From positions 682,001 to 746,000 of the forward strand of contig NC_014011.1 of the NCBI RefSeq assembly GCF_000025885.1: a DNA stretch of 64,000 nucleotides, in the 5' to 3' direction. The position numbers were made by a program, and so were the translations under genes. The first letter of the stretch is position 1. Each line of letters begins with the position of its first letter. The notes below the pieces were generated by a model. The model searched no databases. It was not told where the DNA came from and was given only the letters and a program-made list of their open reading frames with translations. Positions 36,990 to 43,732 of the stretch are shown here, piece after piece. This DNA comes from Aminobacterium colombiense DSM 12261 (lineage in GTDB: Bacteria > Synergistota > Synergistia > Synergistales > Aminobacteriaceae).

Positions 36990-37018
36990 TTGACATTCTT
37001 ACTTTTAGGTAGTATAAA
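36990..37018 (+). promoter_or_regulatory. Promoter of the thrS T-box transcript
   Basis: Perfect -35 TTGACA (36990-36995), 17-base spacer, -10 TATAAA (37013-37018). It lies immediately before the T-box leader. Confidence 0.82.
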
Positions 37019-37024
37019 TTTCGC

Positions 37025-37290
37025 CAAATAGAATATGTAAGGCTATGAAGGGAAGAGTAGTTTTACGACCACTGAACAGAGAGTGGAGGCCATGGGCTGA
37101 GAGCCTCATGCAGCAGGGTAGACCGAAGACCATTCCTGAGCCGGCATCGAAGCTTGAAGCTTTTTGGCGTAAGATGCAGGGGAACGCCCCTTACAGCGTA
37201 AAGAGGGCCAGCTTTATAAGCTGGAACTGGAGTGGAACCGCGATATAGCCCACATCGTCTCCAGAAGGAGAGATGTGGGCATTATTTTTT
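37025..37290 (+). promoter_or_regulatory. T-box riboswitch (threonine) in the thrS leader
   Basis: This 285-base region has no gene but a clear T-box. Stem I runs from about 37045 to 37150 and contains the AGTA-type element and a GAAGACC segment in which ACC (37129-37131) is the likely Thr specifier codon. The antiterminator T-box sequence GTGGAACCGCG is at 37233-37243. The competing terminator is GCCCACATC...GATGTGGGC at 37248-37280 followed by ATTATTTTTT. Uncharged tRNA-Thr should pair with the specifier and antiterminator and allow thrS transcription. The specifier assignment is inferred. Confidence 0.9.
37248..37290 (+). terminator. T-box-controlled terminator before thrS
   Basis: A 14-bp stem with one bulged G (left arm from 37248, right arm 37267-37280, loop AGAA) followed by a T-rich run at 37281-37290. 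It is the off-state of the T-box switch. Confidence 0.9.
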
Positions 37291-37303
37291 AGGGGTGATA
37301 CGC

Positions 37304-39205
37304 ATGTTCGAGCTTAAAAACGCCAATGAGGATATGATAGAAATTGAAAGTGGCAGTGTTCTTAATGTATTGAAGCGCTGGGAGATGCATAAAGGGGCTG
37401 TGGCAGCCAAGATTAACGGTCGTTATGTTGATCTCTCAGCTGAGATCGCAGAGAGCGGATTGTTAGAAGCTATAGATGGCGCCAGCGAAGAGGGGCTTGA
37501 TATTATACGGCACTCAGCAGCTCACCTTATGGCTCAGGCTTTTCAATCTCTTTATCCGGAAGCTCACTTTGGGATAGGCCCATCCATTAAAAACGGATTC
37601 TACTATGATATGGAACTCCCGGAATCAATTTCGGAGGAAGCGCTTCCAAAAATTGAAAAGGAAATGAAACGTCTTGCGAAGCGTGCTTTCCCCATAGAGC
37701 GCCAGATTTTGAAAAAAGAAGAAGCGATTGCCTTTTTTAAAGAGCGTGGAGAAAAGTACAAAGTGGAATTGATAGAGGAGATAGAAGATGGGACTGTGAG
37801 TCTGTACAGGCAGGGAGACTATGTAGACCTTTGCAGAGGGCCTCACGTACCGAATACTTCATGGATAAAGCATTTTAAACTTCTTTCAGTAGCCGGAGCT
37901 TATTGGAGGGGCGATGAAAAAAACATAATGTTGACCCGTGTCTACGGAACGGCTTTTGCAGATGAGGAATCTCTTCAAACTTATATAACAAGACTTGAAG
38001 AAGCGAAGAATAGAGACCACCGTAAAATAGGCAAAGAACTCGACCTTTTCAGTATTCAGCCCGAAGGTCCTGGATTTCCCTTCTTCCACCCCAAGGGCAT
38101 GGCTATACTGAACAAGCTCACTGAGTTCTGGCGACAAGTTCACGAAAAGAACGGGTACTGCGAGATTCGAACCCCTCTTATTCTTGATCGCAGTCTTTGG
38201 ATTCGTTCTGGGCATTGGGATCACTATCGTGACAACATGTATTTTACAGAGATCGACGAGATGCCTTTTGCCATTAAACCAATGAATTGCCCTGGTGGAA
38301 TTCTTATTTATAAAAGTCAGATAAGAAGTTATCGTGATCTTCCCTTGCGGATGGCGGAATTAGGGATAGTCCACCGCCACGAGCGATCAGGTGTTCTTCA
38401 TGGTTTAATGCGAGTACGTTGTTTTACGCAGGATGATGCTCATCTTTACTGCACACCAGAGCAGGTTAAAGATGAGATCAAAGGGATTATGTATCTTTGC
38501 CAGTACATATATAGGGATATCTTTGGCTTTAAATATACAATGGAGCTTTCTACCCGTCCTGAGAACTCCATGGGGTCAGAAGAACAGTGGAATATAGCTG
38601 AAACTGCCTTGAAAGAAGCTCTGGAAGAAACTAATATGCAATATCGCGTCAATCCTGGTGACGGCGCTTTTTATGGTCCCAAGATAGATTTCCACCTTGA
38701 GGATTGTATCGGACGTACATGGCAGTGTGGAACAATTCAGCTTGATTTCCAGATGCCTGAAAAATTCGACTTGACATTCGTCGGAGCTGACGGAAAAGAA
38801 CATCGGCCCGTAATGCTTCACAGAACAATTCTGGGAAGTCTGGAACGGTTCTTCGGAATACTCATAGAACAGTTCGCTGGAGCTTTTCCTTATTGGTTAG
38901 CGCCTGTACAGGTCCGTTTGCTTCCTATCTCGGAAGATTTTCTTGATTATGCACGATTGGTTCAGGCGAAATTGGTTGCTAATAATATCAGGGTTGAAAT
39001 AGATAGCAGAGATGAAAAGCTGGGGAAGAAGATCAGAGATGCCCAGATTCAGAAAATCCCATACATGGCCGTTATCGGAGAAAAAGAAGTTGCCAGCGAT
39101 CAGGTCGCGCCTAGAGAGCGGAGCAGAGGGGATCTTGGTGCAATGTCAATCAACAGTTTTATTGATGTTTTAATGGAAGAAAAGAATCCGCTACTTAACA
39201 AGTAA
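37304..39205 (+). CDS. thrS: Threonyl-tRNA synthetase
   Basis: Class II synthetase charging tRNA-Thr. The ATG at 37304 gives 633 residues; an in-frame extension to 37232 lies in the T-box terminator and is rejected. Order: TGS domain (about 1-62), editing domain with HSAAHLMAQA (HxxxH near 71) and the CRGPH zinc-type motif, class II core with motif 2 (HRHERSGVLHGLMR) and motif 3, catalytic zinc ligands CPGG and H, then a C-terminal anticodon domain. Expression is controlled by the T-box leader. Confidence 0.97.
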   Translation: MFELKNANEDMIEIESGSVLNVLKRWEMHKGAVAAKINGRYVDLSAEIAESGLLEAIDGASEEGLDIIRHSAAHLMAQAFQSLYPEAHFGIGPSIKNGFYYDMELPESISEEALPKIEKEMKRLAKRAFPIERQILKKEEAIAFFKERGEKYKVELIEEIEDGTVSLYRQGDYVDLCRGPHVPNTSWIKHFKLLSVAGAYWRGDEKNIMLTRVYGTAFADEESLQTYITRLEEAKNRDHRKIGKELDLFSIQPEGPGFPFFHPKGMAILNKLTEFWRQVHEKNGYCEIRTPLILDRSLWIRSGHWDHYRDNMYFTEIDEMPFAIKPMNCPGGILIYKSQIRSYRDLPLRMAELGIVHRHERSGVLHGLMRVRCFTQDDAHLYCTPEQVKDEIKGIMYLCQYIYRDIFGFKYTMELSTRPENSMGSEEQWNIAETALKEALEETNMQYRVNPGDGAFYGPKIDFHLEDCIGRTWQCGTIQLDFQMPEKFDLTFVGADGKEHRPVMLHRTILGSLERFFGILIEQFAGAFPYWLAPVQVRLLPISEDFLDYARLVQAKLVANNIRVEIDSRDEKLGKKIRDAQIQKIPYMAVIGEKEVASDQVAPRERSRGDLGAMSINSFIDVLMEEKNPLLNK

Positions 39206-39234
39206 TTGCCAGATTTCAGCAGCTGTGATATAGT
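39206..39234 (+). promoter_or_regulatory. Promoter of the infC-rpmI-rplT operon
   Basis: TTGCCA (39206-39211), 17-base spacer and TATAGT (39229-39234), directly after thrS stop. The predicted leader is about 150 bases. Confidence 0.75.
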
Positions 39235-39240
39235 TTCTTA

Positions 39241-39380
39241 GTCTAAAGAAGAGGCCCACCCTCTCACCTGACGACGCAAGGCGTTGTTGTCTGGTCGAAA
39301 CCATAACACTCTTTGAGAGTATTGCTTTGTATGTGTGAGGGTCGGTGGAAATCCATCGGCCCTTTTTTATATTATCACGG
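39241..39380 (+). promoter_or_regulatory. L20-type autoregulatory leader upstream of infC
   Basis: The leader holds several hairpins (GACGACGC pairing region near 39270, ACTCTTTGAGAGT near 39308-39320) and then an intrinsic terminator. Location directly upstream of infC-rpmI-rplT and the attenuator design match the L20 leader of low-GC Gram-positives, where excess L20 favours the terminator. The fold itself is inferred from position and hairpins, not verified against the Rfam model. Confidence 0.65.
39339..39368 (+). terminator. Attenuator terminator in the infC leader
   Basis: A 10-bp stem (GGGTCGGTGG at 39339-39348 with CCATCGGCCC at 39353-39362, G-U pairs included), loop AAAT, then TTTTTT at 39363-39368. 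Confidence 0.88.
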
Positions 39381-39392
39381 AGGTGAAGTGTT

Positions 39393-39977
39393 ATAGCCAA
39401 AAGAGAAGCAGGGGAACCCCGCGTCAATGATGAAATCACTGTGAGTGAAGTGTTATTGATTGACGATAACGGAGTCAAAATAGGTGTCACCAAAATAGAG
39501 GATGCTTTACGTATGGCAGAAGAGAGAAATCTTGATCTAGTTGAGGTGGCTCCCCAGGCTAAAGTGCCAGTTTGCCGTATCCTTGATTATGGCAAATATC
39601 GTTATCAACTGCAGAAAAAAGAAAAAGATGCACGAAAGAAACAGAAGGGACAAACCCTAAAAGAAATCAAAATGCGTCCGAAAATCGATGAACACGACTA
39701 TAATTTTAAGGTTAAGGCTGTTATGAATTTCTTGAAATGCGGACACCGGGTAAAAGTTTCTATTTTTTTCAGAGGTCGTGAGATGGCTTTCCTTGATAAA
39801 GGGCGCAATGTCCTTGCAAGAGTGGTTCATGACACAGAGAGTTTAGGCAAGGTAGAAGCAGAACCTCGTATGGAAGGTCGTTATATGAGAATGATGCTCA
39901 CACCTTTAGGGCCGACAAAAACAAAGGAAACAAACAAACAGGATAAAAATCAGGAAGAAGTTGAACAGTCAGAGTAA
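39393..39977 (+). CDS. infC: Translation initiation factor IF-3, AUA start
   Basis: Binds the 30S subunit and enforces start-codon fidelity. Reading from ATA at 39393 gives 194 residues with the conserved N-terminal EPRVNDEI segment; the RBS GGAGGTG at 39379-39385 is seven bases upstream. No ATG, GTG or TTG in frame preserves this segment: the nearest is GTG at 39441, which cuts it off. Non-canonical starts are typical of infC and allow IF-3 to repress its own translation. The C-terminal domain with KEIKMRPKIDEHDY is normal. First gene of infC-rpmI-rplT. Confidence 0.93.
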   Translation: MAKREAGEPRVNDEITVSEVLLIDDNGVKIGVTKIEDALRMAEERNLDLVEVAPQAKVPVCRILDYGKYRYQLQKKEKDARKKQKGQTLKEIKMRPKIDEHDYNFKVKAVMNFLKCGHRVKVSIFFRGREMAFLDKGRNVLARVVHDTESLGKVEAEPRMEGRYMRMMLTPLGPTKTKETNKQDKNQEEVEQSE

Positions 39978-40046
39978 TAATCTTACTGAACAACTCTTTG
40001 GTGTAGTGTTTTAGTATACTTAACAGTGTGAAAGGAGGGTATTACT

Positions 40047-40244
40047 ATGCCTAAGTTGAAATCTCATTCAGGAGCAAAAAAGAGATTCTCTTCAACCGGA
40101 ACAGGCAAGTTCAGCTATAGAAAAAATGGAAGAGGGCATCTTTTGACAGGAAAGAGCAGAAGTCGTCTTCGTCGTCTCCGTAAAACGGGGTATGTTCCAG
40201 AAACATTGGCTGGAGATCTAAAAAAGCTGCTTCCCTATAGCTAG
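40047..40244 (+). CDS. rpmI: 50S ribosomal protein L35
   Basis: A 65-residue basic ribosomal protein with the usual [14 protein letters not shown] opening and the [16 protein letters not shown] block. RBS AAAGGAGG precedes the ATG. Middle gene of the infC operon. Confidence 0.96.
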   Translation: MPKLKSHSGAKKRFSSTGTGKFSYRKNGRGHLLTGKSRSRLRRLRKTGYVPETLAGDLKKLLPYS

Positions 40245-40298
40245 GGGTCGATTTCACGTATAAAATAAAGAATTTATGATTAAGAGAGGTGACATGCT

Positions 40299-40658
40299 AT
40301 GCCTCGTGTTAAGGGTGGTAGCGTTAGTAATAAAAAAAGGAAAAAGCTATTTTCCATCACAAAAGGGTATTGGGGCAAAAAGAAGAATGTTTATAGAAGA
40401 GCGAGGGAAGCTTTTCTTAAATCTCTGTCTAGAGCCTATGATGACCGCAAACTGAAGAAAAGAGATTTTAGGCGTTTGTGGATCACTCGTATAAATGCGG
40501 CTGCGCGGGCCCAGGGGATGAGCTATAGTTCGCTTATAGCCGGACTTAAAAAAGCGGGCATTGGAATTAACAGAAAAATGCTTTCAGAACTGGCCATCAA
40601 CGATATGCCGGCCTTTGCAAAATTGGTTGAACAAGCCCGTAATGCGTTAGGACAGTAG
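40299..40658 (+). CDS. rplT: 50S ribosomal protein L20
   Basis: Essential 23S rRNA assembly protein of 119 residues and the likely repressor of its own operon through the leader upstream of infC. The opening MPRVKGGSVSNKKRKK, the central DRKLKKRDFRRLWITRINAA and the C-terminal GIGINRKMLSELA match the family. The TrkH-type gene follows after two bases, which places potassium uptake in the same transcript. Confidence 0.96.
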   Translation: MPRVKGGSVSNKKRKKLFSITKGYWGKKKNVYRRAREAFLKSLSRAYDDRKLKKRDFRRLWITRINAAARAQGMSYSSLIAGLKKAGIGINRKMLSELAINDMPAFAKLVEQARNALGQ

Positions 40659-40660
40659 TT

Positions 40661-41980
40661 TTGAAAACGTATAGTTCTCTCCGAGTAGAGAGAACCATTG
40701 TAGCAGGGTTCCTATCGCTGATAGTGATAGGAACCCTGCTTATATGGGCCTTTAATTTGGAGGGAGAGCACTCTATCGCAGTTGTAGACGCTTTATTTAC
40801 GGCGACATCTGCTGTTTGTGTTACAGGATTGACTGTTGTAGACACCGGTAAAGATCTGACGTTATTGTCTCAATGGGTTGTCCTTGTCCTTATACAACTG
40901 GGAGGACTTGGGGTTATGACTGCCGCTACGACCCTTCTACTACTTTTCAGACAAAAAATAGGGATACGCCAACGTTTGCTTTTTGCGGGAGGTCTTGGAC
41001 TCGATACGCCGGCAGGAGCCATTAAGCTTCTTATCCTCATATTGAAGATGACTGTTGCAATAGAGGTGGCTGGGGCCGTCCCCCTTTTCATAGCATTTGT
41101 TCGGGACTACAACCCGGCGCGGGCTTTATATCTGGCTTTATTTCATAGCATTAGTGCTTTCTGCAACGCAGGTTTTTCTCCTTTCTCAACGGGCTTGCAA
41201 GGTTATGCTCATACTTTTCTTGTCCCCGCCACTATTATGCTTCTAATTATTTTAGGTGGTGCAGGCTTTCTTGTTCTTTTGGGAATAGCCCGATATATGA
41301 GAAGGGGTGAACCATTGACACCTCACTGCCACCTTGTCATAAAGGTTACAGGTATCCTGATCATTGGCGGAGCTTTTCTATTTCTTATTTCTGACTGGAA
41401 CGGGGCATTTAGAGGACTATCTCCAACTCTTAAAGTATGGAACGCTCTTTTTCAGAGCGTCACCCCTCGCACTGCGGGGTTTGATACTATACGAACAGCG
41501 AACTTTACAGCTTTGGGGGTTTTTGTTACCTGCCTATTGATGATCATAGGGGCTTCTCCCGGCTCTACTGGTGGTGGGGTCAAAACGACGACCTTGGGAC
41601 TTTTAGTCTATTCGGCTCTTTGTGAGATGAGGGGAAGAAATAACATTGTTTATGCTAATCGTAATATATCCTTTAATAATGTGCGCAGAGCTCTTTCGTT
41701 AAGCCTTCTGTACGTTAGTACCGTCCTTTTGAGTATAGTGTTATTGTCTTTTACGGAAACGGCTCCCTTCCACACATTGATCTTTGAAGCCTTCTCCGCT
41801 ATGGGCACGGTGGGACTTTCATTGGGAATTACGTCGTCCCTTTCTACAATGGGTAAAATTATTCTTATAATGTTGATGTTCTGGGGAAGGGTTGGTATCC
41901 TTACATTTATGTACGTAGTAATAACTCGAGAAACACGGGATAATGTGAATTACGCTGCAACAAACATCCCGGTAGGCTAG
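40661..41980 (+). CDS. ktrB: TrkH/KtrB-type potassium transporter membrane subunit
   Basis: Channel-like K+ translocating subunit, 439 residues. Four pore-loop repeats are visible: AVCVTGLTVV (near 48), SAFCNAGFSPF (near 168), TPRTAGFDT (near 268) and AMGTVGLSLG (near 377). The segment GASPGSTGGGVKTTT near 300 marks the intramembrane gate. It starts with TTG at 40661, two bases after rplT. The length and the RCK gene next door match KtrAB. A long hairpin lies in codons 15-26. Confidence 0.92.
   Translation: MKTYSSLRVERTIVAGFLSLIVIGTLLIWAFNLEGEHSIAVVDALFTATSAVCVTGLTVVDTGKDLTLLSQWVVLVLIQLGGLGVMTAATTLLLLFRQKIGIRQRLLFAGGLGLDTPAGAIKLLILILKMTVAIEVAGAVPLFIAFVRDYNPARALYLALFHSISAFCNAGFSPFSTGLQGYAHTFLVPATIMLLIILGGAGFLVLLGIARYMRRGEPLTPHCHLVIKVTGILIIGGAFLFLISDWNGAFRGLSPTLKVWNALFQSVTPRTAGFDTIRTANFTALGVFVTCLLMIIGASPGSTGGGVKTTTLGLLVYSALCEMRGRNNIVYANRNISFNNVRRALSLSLLYVSTVLLSIVLLSFTETAPFHTLIFEAFSAMGTVGLSLGITSSLSTMGKIILIMLMFWGRVGILTFMYVVITRETRDNVNYAATNIPVG
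40703..40738 (+). repeat. Long inverted repeat at the start of the K+ transporter gene
   Basis: GCAGGGTTCCTATC at 40703-40716 is exactly complementary to GATAGGAACCCTGC at 40725-40738, and three further inner pairs (one G-T) extend the stem toward a three- to four-base loop. The hairpin lies inside coding codons 15-26, within transmembrane helix 1. No T tract follows, so it is not a clear terminator. It may attenuate the read from rplT into ktrB or pause ribosomes. Confidence 0.8.
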
Positions 41981-41993
41981 GAGGCTAATGGGT

Positions 41994-42689
41994 ATGGCTG
42001 AGAAAAGAAAAATGGTCCTTGTGGTTGGATTGGGACGTTTTGGCCTCTCCTTATGTGAAAAGCTGGCTGCTATGGGGCAGTATGTAGTTGGAGTTGATGC
42101 AGACCCGGCCAAAGTTGAAGCAGTAGCAGATATTATAGCTTTAGCAGCTCAGCTTGACGCTACTGATGAAGATGCTCTTATAAAAGTTGGGGCGAAAGAA
42201 GCGGACATCGCTGTCGTTACCATAGGAGAAAACATAGAGGCTAGTATTCTTGCAACCACTATAATCAAGGGGTTTAATATCCCCCTTGTTGTAGCTCGTG
42301 CTCAGACGGCACTTCATGCCAGAGTCCTTTCGCGGGTCGGGGCACATAGAGTTATTTTCCCAGAACGGGATATGGGGCAAAAAGTAGCGGAACAGTTTGT
42401 CCATCCTTGGCTTTCAAGTTTCTCTCAACTTCCGGGTGGAGACTATTTGGTGGGAGAAGTTATGCCATTGCGTGAAATGTTGGGGAAAAGCCTTGCCGAA
42501 CTGGATTTTCGGAAGAAATATAATGCAATGGTTTTGCTTTTTGATAGGAAAGGGTCACGATTTTTGCCGTCGGCAGATACGGTTATAAATAAAGACGATC
42601 TCCTTCTTATCGCCGGTAAAAAGAATGATTTGGATAAACTTTTATTGGCCATTGAGGAAGAACGTGAAAGGGAGGGTAATGGAGCGTGA
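41994..42689 (+). CDS. ktrA: KtrA/TrkA-type RCK potassium-channel regulator
   Basis: Cytosolic ring-forming regulator of the K+ transporter, about 231 residues. The RCK N-terminal Rossmann domain has VVGLGRFGLSL (GxGxxG) and binds NAD(H) or ATP; a TrkA-C domain covers about 140-225. The ATG at 41994 follows AGGAGG by nine bases; ATG 41988 is only three bases from it and less likely. It is co-transcribed with the membrane subunit and overlaps pheS by four bases. Confidence 0.92.
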   Translation: MAEKRKMVLVVGLGRFGLSLCEKLAAMGQYVVGVDADPAKVEAVADIIALAAQLDATDEDALIKVGAKEADIAVVTIGENIEASILATTIIKGFNIPLVVARAQTALHARVLSRVGAHRVIFPERDMGQKVAEQFVHPWLSSFSQLPGGDYLVGEVMPLREMLGKSLAELDFRKKYNAMVLLFDRKGSRFLPSADTVINKDDLLLIAGKKNDLDKLLLAIEEEREREGNGA

Positions 42690-43732
42690 GCGAAATTCAT
42701 AACAATATAGAAAAGTGTCGTGTTGAATTTCTGGATCAGCTTGAACAGGCCAGTTCTGCTGATGAAATTCAGGATCTGAAAGTGAAGTACCTTGGTAAAA
42801 AAGGGAAAGTCACGTCGCTTTTGAAAACTCTTGGATCACTGCCTCCAGAGAAAAGGCCAGCGGTGGGGCAGTTGGTCAACAAGCTGAGAGATGAAATAGA
42901 AGAACAGCTTTCAATACGCAAAACTTTTTTGGAAGAAAAAGAATGGGAGGAAGCAGAACAGAAAGAGTTCATTGATGTGACCCTCCCTTCTCGCGGCCGG
43001 ACGTGGGGTGCTTTTCATCCAGTGGCACAGGTTACTATTGATGTCATAAATATCCTTTCAGGATTAGGCTTTTCTGTTGCTTTGGGCCCCGAGATCGAGG
43101 ATGATTTTCATAATTTTGAGGCCCTTAATATTCCATCTTTTCACCCGGCAAGGGATATGCAGGATACTTTTTATTTTGATGAAAAACATTTGCTTAGAAC
43201 ACATACTTCTCCAGTGCAGGTTCGCTCTATGCTGAAATATGGGGCACCTCTTAGAATAGTATGTCCAGGAAAGGTCTATCGACGGGATAGTGACCCGACT
43301 CATTCACCCATGTTCCATCAGCTGGAAGGCCTTCTTGTGGATAAAGATATTGCCATTGCTGACTTAAAGGGATGCTTAGAAGTGCTGGTTAACAGTATTT
43401 TTGGTCGGCCGCTCAAAGCGCGATATCGAGCTAGCTATTTCCCATTCACCGAACCCTCTCTTGAACTGGACGTAGAGTGTGTTGAATGCTCTGGGAAGAA
43501 TCCCCAGTGCCGTATTTGTAAAGGTACGGGCTGGCTTGAAATAGGCGGTCTCGGTATGGTTCACCCGAATGTTTTGAGAGCTGGTGGTATTGATCCTAAT
43601 GTTTACAACGGCTTTGCCTGGGGAATGGGGCTTGATCGCCTTGCTCTGCTAAAGTACAAACTGACAGACCTCCGCGTTCTTTTTGAGGGGAATGTCCCCT
43701 ATCTTCTTTCTGGGAGGTGCAAATCATGTTAG
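42686..43732 (+). CDS. pheS: Phenylalanyl-tRNA synthetase alpha subunit
   Basis: Catalytic subunit of the class II alpha2beta2 PheRS, 348 residues. N-terminal coiled coil (about 5-90), then the core with motif 2 (YRRDSDPTHSPMFHQLEG) and motif 3 (GFAWGMGLDRLALLKY). A CVECSGKNPQCRICKGTGW insert near 262 holds paired cysteines, a possible zinc site that not all PheS proteins have. GTG start at 42686 overlaps ktrA. pheT follows with a seven-base overlap. Confidence 0.96.
   Translation: MSEIHNNIEKCRVEFLDQLEQASSADEIQDLKVKYLGKKGKVTSLLKTLGSLPPEKRPAVGQLVNKLRDEIEEQLSIRKTFLEEKEWEEAEQKEFIDVTLPSRGRTWGAFHPVAQVTIDVINILSGLGFSVALGPEIEDDFHNFEALNIPSFHPARDMQDTFYFDEKHLLRTHTSPVQVRSMLKYGAPLRIVCPGKVYRRDSDPTHSPMFHQLEGLLVDKDIAIADLKGCLEVLVNSIFGRPLKARYRASYFPFTEPSLELDVECVECSGKNPQCRICKGTGWLEIGGLGMVHPNVLRAGGIDPNVYNGFAWGMGLDRLALLKYKLTDLRVLFEGNVPYLLSGRCKSC

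Noticed and set aside
37045-37248. A 67-codon frame between dut and thrS
   Set aside because: It lies entirely inside the T-box leader, covers stem I and the antiterminator, lacks a ribosome site and resembles no protein.
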